The position numbers and the translations under genes are program-made. This document shows positions 25,172-32,888 of a DNA stretch of 64,000 nt, piece by piece. The DNA is from Deltaproteobacteria bacterium (GTDB lineage: Bacteria; Desulfobacterota; Desulfuromonadia; Geobacterales; Geobacteraceae): positions 150,423-214,422 of the forward strand of contig SBEG01000004.1 of the NCBI GenBank assembly GCA_009668975.1, written 5' to 3'. The number at the start of each line of letters is the position of its first letter. Positions within the stretch are counted from its first letter, which is position 1. A model generated the notes under the pieces. It worked only from the letters and a program-made list of their open reading frames with translations, was not told where the DNA came from and did no database searches.

Positions 25172-25213
25172 CTTATCAAATAGTAAGTTGCTTCTTCAGC
25201 TTACTTTAATAAA

Positions 25214-25249
25214 AAAAGCCTCCCGTTAGGAATCGCCAGGGAGGCTTTT
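25214..25249 (+). terminator. Terminator of tRNA-Leu
   Basis: A perfect 11-bp stem AAAAGCCTCCC/GGGAGGCTTTT with a 14-base loop and a short T tail. Confidence 0.85.
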
Positions 25250-25751
25250 GCATTTACTGCATATCGTCGAATATCATCCCCCTTGATTCAGGTACAAACA
25301 GACCGACCGGGCTTGTTAAAGCCTCTCAACTCAAGGCAGTATTCCTCAGAAATTTCAGAAATTTACTCACCAATTTATGAGGCTTCCCTCCTGCTCAATT
25401 CCTAGCTGTGCATAACTCAGTTGATAATAGTTTTCAATATAGCAGACACACAGCTAACCCTTCGGAATTCCCAAACATTTTACAACAATTTGATTTTACT
25501 AGACTTTTTACAATGGCCATGAATTAGGCAATTCGTACTACCCTTTTGAAAAACAATAGATTGCGCAATTCCCAACAGACTTCTCCACAAGTTATCAACA
25601 CGTCTTGTGGAGAACGGTGAATATAATTCAGGCACTCGCAGAGGGCCGCGAAAATGTTCGACAAAGATCCAATAATAACGTGAAAAAGCGGGGGCGGTTT
25701 CAACAACCATACCCCGCTTGAAGTAATGCTTCCTTATTCACGACTTGTGGA
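25250..25751. other. AT-rich intergenic region with DnaA-box-like sites
   Basis: A 500-bp gene-free region. It contains a perfect 11-bp inverted repeat TTCTCCACAAG (25581-25591) and CTTGTGGAGAA (25604-25614) around TTATCAACA, one consensus DnaA box on the minus strand (TTATGCACA, 25407-25415), a second TTATCAAC (minus, near 25420) and TGTGGATTA at 25746. The inverted repeat could also be an operator or hairpin. Confidence 0.5.
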
Positions 25752-26888
25752 TTATCCATTCAAAACACGGTCCAGGTCAGCAACCAGATCTTCCGGGTCT
25801 TCCAGCCCCACCGATAAACGCACGAGGGTACCGGTAATGCCCCGGGCTTCTCGCTCTTCACGAGGCATCGCGGCATGGGACATCTTCGCCGGATAGGAAA
25901 TGATGCTTTCCACACCACCGAGACTAACGGCAAAAGCCGCCAAGGTCAGTTCCTCCAAAAGCTTGCGCGTTAATTCAATGGTTGCAACGGTAAAGGACAG
26001 TACCGCACCGGGACCCGTCGCCTGTGCCTGTTGGATCGCGAAACCGGGATGGCTGGCTAGACCGGGATAAAAGACGTCCACAACATTCTTTTGCCGGCAC
26101 AACCAATCCACCACCGCCCGTGCTCCCCGTTGACTCTCTTCCATGCGCACCTTGAGGGTTTTCAATCCCCTGAGAACCAACCAGGAATCCTGCGGACCGA
26201 GTATCGCCCCGAAAGAATTCTGCAGGAATTGTATGCGCGCCGCAAGTTCGGGGTCATAAACCACGGCAAAACCGCAGATCACATCACTGTGGCCGTTCAG
26301 AAACTTGGTCCCGCTGTGCAGGACAATATCGCAGCCCAGGTCGAGGGGACGCTGCAGATAGGGCGTCATGAAGGTATTGTCGACCATGACGAGAATATCG
26401 TGCGCCTTGGCAATTTCCGCTGCACCGGCCAGATCGGTTACCTTCAGAAGCGGGTTGGAAGGTGTTTCCAGATAGAGCCCGCGGGTATTCGGCCTGATTG
26501 CTTTTCGTATTTCAGCCAGATCGGTCGTATCGACAAAACTCGCTTCAATCCCAAGCCGCGAGAAGAGAGTCGTGAGAACCCGGTAGGTCCCGCCGTACAC
26601 GTCCTCACAGACAACCAGGTGGTCGCCGGGAGAAAAGAGCAGCAGTACCGAAGAAATTGCCGCCATGCCCGAGGCAAAGGCGAACCCGCGCGTGCCGTTT
26701 TCCAGCTGCGCAATCGTCTCCTCCAATGCCTCTCGGGTCGGGTTGCCGGAACGGGCGTAATCGTACTTGCCAAAATGTTCCAAGGAATCCTGATGAAACG
26801 TGGAAACCTGGTGAATGGGTACGCCCACTGCCCTGGTATGGGGATCGACTTCGTGGCCGTTATGGATAAGTTTCGTTCCGAATTTCAT
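25752..26888 (-). CDS. metC: Cystathionine beta-lyase / gamma-synthase family PLP enzyme (second gene of metIC-type pair)
   Basis: A 378-residue fold-type I PLP enzyme of the Cys/Met family. The PLP-binding Lys is in HSGTKFLNGHSD, the phosphate loop in SGMAAIS, and the substrate-binding end in SVGLEDPEDLVADLD. Being second after a metI-like gene behind a SAM riboswitch suggests cystathionine beta-lyase, giving homocysteine, as in the Bacillus metIC operon. Family members are hard to separate by sequence, so gamma-lyase activity is possible. The start at 26888 (second ATG) has AAGGGA at better spacing than 26894. Confidence 0.8.
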   Translation of the reverse strand: MKFGTKLIHNGHEVDPHTRAVGVPIHQVSTFHQDSLEHFGKYDYARSGNPTREALEETIAQLENGTRGFAFASGMAAISSVLLLFSPGDHLVVCEDVYGGTYRVLTTLFSRLGIEASFVDTTDLAEIRKAIRPNTRGLYLETPSNPLLKVTDLAGAAEIAKAHDILVMVDNTFMTPYLQRPLDLGCDIVLHSGTKFLNGHSDVICGFAVVYDPELAARIQFLQNSFGAILGPQDSWLVLRGLKTLKVRMEESQRGARAVVDWLCRQKNVVDVFYPGLASHPGFAIQQAQATGPGAVLSFTVATIELTRKLLEELTLAAFAVSLGGVESIISYPAKMSHAAMPREEREARGITGTLVRLSVGLEDPEDLVADLDRVLNG

Positions 26889-27031
26889 GATCATTTCCCT
26901 TCTCCATATATCAATTCCAAATCAAGGATGATCTCAAGGCGGCGAGGAATGAGGCTGCGAGGCGTGCTGAAGAGTACGTTGAGCAGCCGACGACGAGCCA
27001 ATGCAGAGAAGGTCTTGATCTGGCATTGGAA

Positions 27032-28168
27032 TTACTCCTCAAACGCCTGCGCGAGGTCGTTGATCAGGTCATCAACATCTTCAATTCCCACCGAAAGACG
27101 CAGCAGCACATTGTTGATGCCGAGCCTGGCCCTGATCTCCGGGAGGATATCGGCATGGGTCTGCACCTCCGGAAAGGTGATCAGTGTTTCCACCCCGCCA
27201 AGGCTTTCGGCAAAGGAGATGAGCTCCGTCTTGAGGAGCAGTCTTTCAACAAGCGAGGGGTCGACAACCTCAAAAGAGACCATGGCGCCGAAGCCCCGGG
27301 CAGTTTCGCGCAGCAACTGGTGGCCCGGATGATCAGGTAGCCCGGGATAGTGAACTTTTCTTACTTTCGGGTGCGCCTGGAGCCATTCGGCAATTTTTTG
27401 TGCATTTTCCTGCTGCCGATCAAGTCGCACCCCAAGCGTCTTCATGCCCCGGATCACCAGCCACGAGTCTTGCGGTCCCAGCACCGCGCCGACGGAATTC
27501 TGGAGAAAGTAGACTTTCTCAGCCAGAGCCGGGTCTTTAACCACCACCAGTCCGGCCACCGTATCATTGTGCCCGGCCAGGTACTTGGTCGCACTATAAA
27601 TCGCGATGTCGGCGCCGAGACCCAAAGGCCGCTGCAGATAGGGAGTGAGAAAGGTATTGTCCACAATACAGAGCAGGTCCCTTGCTGCGCAGAGCGCGGA
27701 GAGTGCTTTCACATCGGCCGCCTTGAGCAGCGGATTGGTCAGCGACTCGACAAAGAGCCCTTTTGTTTCCGGCCGGATCGCCTTCTCCACCTCGGAGAGG
27801 ACACTGGTATCCACGTAGGTGAAGGACAAATCGTAGTGCGAGAATATCTGCTCAAAGAGCCGGTAGGTTCCACCGTACAGATCCTCCGTCACGATCAGAT
27901 GATCCCCCTTGCGGAAAAGCAGGAGGAGATTGGCAATGGCCGCCATACCCGAAGAATAGGCAAACCCGGAAACCCCACCATCCAGTGCGGCAATCCCATC
28001 CTCCAGCACCTTGCGGGTCGGATTTCCGGACCGGGTATAGTCATATCCGGTACTCTGCCCGAGACCGGGATGTTTGAAGGTTGCTGTCTGATACACCGGC
28101 ACGGTCACCGCACCGGTCCTGCCGTCCCAATTGAGCCCCACCTGAACTGCTTGCGTTGAAAGTTTCAT
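27032..28168 (-). CDS. metI: Cystathionine gamma-synthase / O-acetylhomoserine sulfhydrylase (MetI-like)
   Basis: A 378-residue PLP enzyme of the same family as the next gene, with about half of residues alike. The PLP Lys lies in YSATKYLAGHND, the phosphate loop in SSGMAAIAN. As first gene behind an S-box leader it is most likely the cystathionine gamma-synthase step, joining an activated homoserine with cysteine. AGGAGG stands 6 bases before the ATG. The gap to metC is 143 bp and shows no terminator, so the two are read together. Confidence 0.82.
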   Translation of the reverse strand: MKLSTQAVQVGLNWDGRTGAVTVPVYQTATFKHPGLGQSTGYDYTRSGNPTRKVLEDGIAALDGGVSGFAYSSGMAAIANLLLLFRKGDHLIVTEDLYGGTYRLFEQIFSHYDLSFTYVDTSVLSEVEKAIRPETKGLFVESLTNPLLKAADVKALSALCAARDLLCIVDNTFLTPYLQRPLGLGADIAIYSATKYLAGHNDTVAGLVVVKDPALAEKVYFLQNSVGAVLGPQDSWLVIRGMKTLGVRLDRQQENAQKIAEWLQAHPKVRKVHYPGLPDHPGHQLLRETARGFGAMVSFEVVDPSLVERLLLKTELISFAESLGGVETLITFPEVQTHADILPEIRARLGINNVLLRLSVGIEDVDDLINDLAQAFEE

Positions 28169-28185
28169 TACCTACCTCCTGAAAT

Positions 28186-28222
28186 AAAAAAATCCCCTTC
28201 CGGGGGGTTACGGAAGGGGATT
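28186..28222 (-). terminator. Expression-platform terminator of the SAM riboswitch
   Basis: A perfect 12-bp stem (AATCCCCTTCCG arm) with an 8-base loop and seven Ts on the minus strand, between the aptamer and the metI ribosome binding site. Confidence 0.9.
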
Positions 28223-28232
28223 TCTGTTCCCG

Positions 28233-28338
28233 TTCCTATCTCCCGAAACCTCTCGATTTCGCTGGATTTGGCACCTTCCCGTTTCCAGGGGTTGCCGGGC
28301 ATCGCAGGGCCAGTCCCTCCGCCGCTCTTGATAGAAAA
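28233..28338 (-). ncRNA. SAM-I (S-box) riboswitch aptamer
   Basis: Read on the minus strand, the aptamer carries the conserved blocks CAAGAG, GGAGGGACTGGCCC, GATGCCCGGCAACC, GGTGCCAAATCC and AGCGA in the right order, closed by P1 (TCTATC with GATAGG). A terminator follows directly. SAM binding should promote termination and shut off metI-metC. Confidence 0.95.
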
Positions 28339-28517
28339 TATTGCCTGATTCGTTTGTTGACTATTTTAGATAATAAAATATTTTTTTCAAGCATTATTTT
28401 ACCAGTTATTTTATTTATTTTACAGCAGACATATTTATTTATTTTGACAGGTTCCACATCATATATATCCAGATTTAATAGCTCACATTTAAACAGGGGT
28501 CGTTTCAATTTCAAAAT

Positions 28518-28531
28518 TTGACCCACGTCAA
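28518..28531. promoter_or_regulatory. CRP/FNR-type palindrome upstream of hydE
   Basis: TTGACCCACGTCAA, the same TTGAC-N4-GTCAA type as at 3882 and 9876. A TATAGT hexamer at 28547-28552 stands 22.5 bp from its centre, which would place the site over the -35 region. It may repress, or activate from another -10 such as TATACT at 28566. Confidence 0.55.
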
Positions 28532-28624
28532 ATACCTTAGTTATTTTATAGTACATCACTTTTTTTATACTTACATTTACTTTATTTGTTTGGTATGGTT
28601 TAGACCATGAACAAGTTAAAACAC

Positions 28625-28646
28625 CGAGAGCAGCGGACTGCTCTCG
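28625..28646 (+). promoter_or_regulatory. Leader hairpin before hydE
   Basis: A perfect 9-bp hairpin CGAGAGCAG-CGGA-CTGCTCTCG, ending 6 bp before the AGGAGG of hydE. It has no T-run; it may affect mRNA stability or translation. Confidence 0.5.
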
Positions 28647-28666
28647 ATTGCACGAGGAGGTTGCGC

Positions 28667-29725
28667 ATGAACAAAGTGGACATTGTAGAATGGCTTAAGT
28701 GCGAAGACGAAACCAAATTGGAACTTCTTTGGAAACAGGCGGACGAGGTCCGAGACAAGCATGTGGGAAATGCCGTGCACCTGCGCGGACTTCTCGAGAT
28801 TTCGAATATCTGTTCGAGGGAATGTCACTATTGCGGCATTCATGCGGGCAACGAAGAATTAGAACGTTACCGTATGCCGGAAGATGAAATTCTGGCCTGT
28901 GTAAATGAAGCGGTGAGCTACCGCTACGGCACGGTCGTGCTCCAGGCTGGTGAGGACTACGGCATAACAAGGGAGTGGTTGTCCGGGCTGATCAGGCGAA
29001 TCAAAGCGGAAACGGACCTGGCCGTGACCCTGAGTCTTGGCGAACGGAGCGACGAAGACCTGGTGGCCTGGAAAGAGGCAGGCGCAGACCGCTACCTCCT
29101 CCGCTTCGAAACATCCAACCGTGAACTCTATAACCGTATCCATCCGCCGCTTCCCGGCGAAACCTCGGATCGCCTGGCCCTGCTGAAGAGGCTCCGGGAA
29201 ATCGGCTATGAAATCGGCAGCGGCGTCATGATCGGAATTCCGGGCCAGACTTACGAGGACCTGGCCAACGACATCCTGACCTTCAAGGAACTCAACCTGG
29301 ACATGATCGGAGTCGGACCCTACATCGCCCACTCCGGCACCCCTCTCGGCAGAGACGACGCAAAACTGAAAGCGCCTGAGGGCGAACAGGTTCCGAACAC
29401 CGAAGCCATGACCTACAAGGTTATTGCCCTGGCTAGAATCGCCTGCCCCAAGGCAAATATCCCCAGCACCAGCGCCCTGGCGACCCTGAACACGGCAACT
29501 GGTCGGGAACTGGGACTTGCCCGCGGCGCCAACATCGTTATGCCGAACCTGACGCCGAAAAAATACCGGGCCATGTATGAAATCTATCCCGCCAAGGCCT
29601 GCATCGACGAAACAGCCGCCGATTGCCGTGCCTGCATGCATGGACGCATTCTGTCCATCGGCAGAGGAATCGGCTCAGGCCGTGGTGATTCACCCAACAA
29701 AACCAAACCGGATCAGGCAGCCTGA
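28667..29725 (+). CDS. hydE: [FeFe]-hydrogenase maturation radical SAM protein HydE
   Basis: A 352-residue radical SAM enzyme with the cluster motif CSRECHYCG near residue 45. It matches HydE, which helps build the dithiomethylamine-bearing diiron subcluster of [FeFe]-hydrogenases; the biotin synthase-like barrel and C-terminal cysteines (CRACMHG) fit. The ATG at 28667 has AGGAGG 6 bases upstream; an earlier in-frame ATG at 28607 lies before the leader hairpin and lacks one. HydF and HydG are not in the window. It implies an [FeFe]-hydrogenase, perhaps the one tied to the hnd-like operon. Confidence 0.92.
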   Translation: MNKVDIVEWLKCEDETKLELLWKQADEVRDKHVGNAVHLRGLLEISNICSRECHYCGIHAGNEELERYRMPEDEILACVNEAVSYRYGTVVLQAGEDYGITREWLSGLIRRIKAETDLAVTLSLGERSDEDLVAWKEAGADRYLLRFETSNRELYNRIHPPLPGETSDRLALLKRLREIGYEIGSGVMIGIPGQTYEDLANDILTFKELNLDMIGVGPYIAHSGTPLGRDDAKLKAPEGEQVPNTEAMTYKVIALARIACPKANIPSTSALATLNTATGRELGLARGANIVMPNLTPKKYRAMYEIYPAKACIDETAADCRACMHGRILSIGRGIGSGRGDSPNKTKPDQAA

Positions 29726-29746
29726 CAAATACCTTCCCCAGAAAAA

Positions 29747-29802
29747 CGGCAGTTGAAGACCAGCGCGACGCTCAACGCAGTAAACGCCAGCTTCAACTGC
29801 CG
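29747..29802. terminator. Long inverted repeat between hydE and acpH
   Basis: A perfect 12-bp stem CGGCAGTTGAAG/CTTCAACTGCCG around 32 bases, between convergent genes. The T-run is poor on both strands, so it is only a possible bidirectional terminator. Confidence 0.45.
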
Positions 29803-29853
29803 CTTCTTACCACAACTTCTTCCGTATAAAAAACGTAAATTCGCGATAACCAT

Positions 29854-30432
29854 TTATCTCAGCAACGAATTGGTGTAGGCATAAATCTCCGGCAGAAAAG
29901 CGCGAAAATCCCTCAGCAGAAGCTCACTCTTTTTCAACAACTCTCCAAAACCTTCCGCCAAGGGGTTCTGCCTGGCGAGCCGCTCGGACATCCGACGCAG
30001 GGCCGTTTCAATCCCGGCCGGTTCGCGGTAAGCAATCAGCCAGTGACGGGAAAACATCCGGGGCACCAGTTCCTGCAGGCGAGGCGGCAGCTGATCCTCG
30101 AAGCGGGCCAGAGTTTGATGAGAATTGCCAAGGAACTCTTCGAGGCTGAGCGGAGAATAGTCATTCCAGTTACGGGCCAGAAAATGATCATAAAAAATGT
30201 CCACCAGCACCGCCCGAAAATGGCCATAGCGGAGATCGATACAGTGCTTGCTCCGCAAAAAGTGCTCGTTGCCGGCGGCAAAAGAGTCGATTTTTCGGTG
30301 GATCTTGAGACCTCGGCGGATGCCGGGAGGAAAGCGTTCGTCAAGGCGTCCTTTGACGAAATCCCCCATCAGGTTGCCCACAAGTATTTCGGGATCGTTG
30401 CCCGACAGGAACAGATGCATCAGATGATTCAT
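29854..30432 (-). CDS. acpH: Acyl carrier protein phosphodiesterase
   Basis: A 192-residue AcpH family protein (HD-like fold), which removes phosphopantetheine from acyl carrier protein. The family pattern is clear: MNHLMHLFLSG, GNLMGDFVKGR, HRKIDSFA and VDIFYDHFLARNW. The start codon overlaps the stop of the flavodiiron-like gene by 4 bases (ATGA), so the two are translationally coupled. Why these two functions are joined is not obvious. Confidence 0.9.
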   Translation of the reverse strand: MNHLMHLFLSGNDPEILVGNLMGDFVKGRLDERFPPGIRRGLKIHRKIDSFAAGNEHFLRSKHCIDLRYGHFRAVLVDIFYDHFLARNWNDYSPLSLEEFLGNSHQTLARFEDQLPPRLQELVPRMFSRHWLIAYREPAGIETALRRMSERLARQNPLAEGFGELLKKSELLLRDFRAFLPEIYAYTNSLLR

Positions 30433-31148
30433 AGGGTAGCCGCGTACATCTCCGACAGATCCCGCAGGGCACTCTCACCATCCCCCTTGAACGAAGAACC
30501 GTGCATGATGGCAAGCAGCTTCGGCCTCAGCTCGGCCAGCGCCCGCAGCGTATCTCTGGTCAGACCGGTGTAGACAAGTGGCTGCCGCAATGATCCTGCC
30601 TCATAGTCAAGCAGGGCCTGCCGGGCCGGACTGACCAGATCCTCTTCCGAAAGCGGAGCACCATTACCTTTCTGAAGGAAAAGATCGGAGCAGAACAGAA
30701 CCGACTCGGTCTCTTCCAGGAGCAGACTGGCATCCCATGCATGGGGCACATGAGGCGTCTCCAGCAGCCTGAAGCGATAGCTGCCGGTGGTGAGAATCTC
30801 GTCGGCTGCCAGCACCCGCCCCTTTCGAAGTGCAAAATCATTGATGTTGACAATTGCGCCAATTGTTCCGCTGATGAATTGCGCCTGGGGCGCCTGGGAC
30901 AGCCATTCATTCAGCGAACCGCACTCATCCGCTTCAAAATGGCTGAAACCGATCCAGCGGATGCAGGAGGGCTCCACGATTTTTGCAACGGCCTCCCGCA
31001 CCAGGGGAAACAGCTTCCGCATGCCGGTATGGTAGAGGAGCACTTCATCGTCAACGACGAGAAACTGATTGAATTGGAGATCATAACTGGGAACGTAGGT
31101 TGCGATCCGGTAGAAATTTGGAGCAATTTCGTCAATCATGGTTCTCAT
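30429..31148 (-). CDS. Flavodiiron-like metallo-beta-lactamase (oxygen-binding diiron protein)
   Basis: A 239-residue MBL-fold protein without a flavodoxin domain. The diiron ligands of flavodiiron proteins are all visible: H-x-E-x-D in SHFEADECG, a His in VPHAWD, an Asp in FCSDLF and a His in IMHGSSF. Related stand-alone proteins bind O2 and are called ODP; some act in chemotaxis sensing. The start at 31148 has GGAGGG 8 bases upstream. It is likely an O2 or NO sensor or reductase, but no electron partner is adjacent. Confidence 0.82.
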   Translation of the reverse strand: MRTMIDEIAPNFYRIATYVPSYDLQFNQFLVVDDEVLLYHTGMRKLFPLVREAVAKIVEPSCIRWIGFSHFEADECGSLNEWLSQAPQAQFISGTIGAIVNINDFALRKGRVLAADEILTTGSYRFRLLETPHVPHAWDASLLLEETESVLFCSDLFLQKGNGAPLSEEDLVSPARQALLDYEAGSLRQPLVYTGLTRDTLRALAELRPKLLAIMHGSSFKGDGESALRDLSEMYAATL

Positions 31149-31404
31149 GGCACGTGCCCTCCGAAATGCGGAATCAGACTCCTGAAACATACAGGAAGTA
31201 AACCATAAAAACAGGAAACCGCAAAAAAGAGTCCCCGCATCAAGCCGGCAACAGTACCGGTCCAGCTATTGCCGATCTGTCACAGCCTGTTATGCTTTCA
31301 GCAAATATTTTCCAAACTGCTTACCGCGCCTGAATATCTGTCGGGGGTTGGATGTTGAATTGAAGGCAGGTACTGCCGCTACGACAGTAAGATGGGAGTC
31401 GTCC

Positions 31405-32355
31405 ATGAATAACCCCTTGCAGCTGTGTTACCCGGTCAAAACTCTCACCGGCAGGGAACTTCTTCCCGCCGGCGCCTACCTGTCCCGGGACACGATGAAG
31501 GAACTGATCCACCTGGCCGGCAGGGAAACATACCCTGCAAGGAAACTCATGGAATTCGCTGCGGTCGCTGCAGACCTACAGTGCATTTGCAACAAACAGC
31601 CTTACTGCCGGATATTTTCCGATCCGGTACGCCAGAAGGAACTGTTAAAAACCATGCAGCAGGTAGAATTCACTCAACCCCTGCTGGATATCTATGGCTT
31701 CTTCAAAGCCTGCGATCCCTATACCTACCGCCATATTCTGACGGTCTTCGCCCTGACATTGTTGCTCGCCCAGGACCTTATCAACGACCGGGAAGAACTG
31801 GCCCGAGCCGTGGCCGCGGCGCCTACCCATGATTTCGGCAAGATCTGCGTGCCCGTGGCGGTCTGCAAAAAAACAACACCTTTGAACTTGCGAGAACAGG
31901 CACTGCTCAGCCATCATGCCGCAGCAGGGTACGTTCTGCTGAGCTTTTACCTGAAAGAAGCCGAGCACCCGGCAGCAACAACCGCGCGGGATCATCATGA
32001 ACGGCGTGACGGCAGCGGGTATCCACGCCAGATCACCCTCAGGAACAGGGTGGTGGAAATCGTTGCGGTCGGGGACGTATTTGACGCCCTCATCTCCAGC
32101 CGACCCTATCGGCCCCAGTCGTACGACCTTCGAACGGCCCTGGAGGAACTTAGTCTCCAGGCCAGGAGCGGAGCAATCAGTGAAGACGTGGTAAACACAT
32201 TGATCAGTTACAACCGGGAGAACCACCCATGCCACACGGCATGCAGATTCTCCCACGAACTGCGCGGCACCCCGCCGCCGGGCAATCACTATCAGGGGAT
32301 CACACCCTGCCGGTATGAGCCCGCGGATATTCAGGAAGAAAAACCAGGTGTTTAA
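31405..32355 (+). CDS. HD-GYP-type phosphohydrolase domain protein
   Basis: A 316-residue cytoplasmic protein with an HD-GYP domain at about residues 110-265: THDFGK, then HH, and HHERRDGSGYP. HD-GYP enzymes degrade cyclic-di-GMP. No receiver or sensor domain is recognisable in the N-terminal 100 residues, which contain several Cys (CICNKQPYC). The C-terminal 45 residues are unusual, with more Cys and His. The ATG at 31405 has GGGAG 7 bases upstream. It is monocistronic, near a signalling cluster. Confidence 0.82.
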   Translation: MNNPLQLCYPVKTLTGRELLPAGAYLSRDTMKELIHLAGRETYPARKLMEFAAVAADLQCICNKQPYCRIFSDPVRQKELLKTMQQVEFTQPLLDIYGFFKACDPYTYRHILTVFALTLLLAQDLINDREELARAVAAAPTHDFGKICVPVAVCKKTTPLNLREQALLSHHAAAGYVLLSFYLKEAEHPAATTARDHHERRDGSGYPRQITLRNRVVEIVAVGDVFDALISSRPYRPQSYDLRTALEELSLQARSGAISEDVVNTLISYNRENHPCHTACRFSHELRGTPPPGNHYQGITPCRYEPADIQEEKPGV

Positions 32356-32888
32356 TATTTCAACAAAAATACAGCCGCAACATCCCCGGTTACTCAAACT
32401 TCCTCCCGCAGGAATCTCTGTCAAGATCTTCTTCAAACCTCTCAATGGCACAGCAGGACAGAACCTTCCCGCAAAAAAAATCAGAAATACGAATTCACGT
32501 CATTCAAGTTTTCGCAGGAATAACAAGTTGTTACGAGAGTATCAAGATATTTTTTGCGTCCCAGAGGGACAGAATGACGGTAACCGCGGAATTCATTTCC
32601 CGGTCAATTCAATTAAAACCATTCTGTCACGTACGTGACGGAGGAAATTGGTCATATAATCCGGGGGTTGAATCCCCCGGCTACGATCTGGCGCCCCTAA
32701 TGGGGCTTTAAAACAAAGTGCTAATATCTAACCGGTCAACACTGGGGCAAAATGGGGCTGATTTCACTATCTGGTTGAATTTTCCTCGAACTCCCACTAT
32801 ACTTCCCCCGCCTCGTAACAGATTGGTAACGCTTCGCCTGCCTGGTGCATCGAAGCAACTGAGTCGCAAGCCGGTTATGGAGTTACCC
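32356..32888. other. Intergenic region with palindromes and hairpins
   Basis: A 533-bp gene-free region. It has a 14-bp perfect palindrome GTCACGTACGTGAC (32626-32639), a CCGGGGG-TTGAAT-CCCCCGG hairpin (32661-32680) and a GCCCC-TAAT-GGGGC hairpin (32693-32706) followed by TTTAAAAC. The two hairpins look like a dispersed repeat unit or a weak terminator; the palindrome could be an operator. Confidence 0.5.

Noticed and set aside
24989..25183. 64-codon frame on plus over tRNA-Leu
   Set aside because: It spans a complete tRNA gene and its promoter.
25407..25754. Chromosomal replication origin
   Set aside because: DnaA-like boxes are present, but there is no dnaA, dnaN or clear unwinding element next to them, and most boxes deviate from consensus. 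Kept only as a finding.
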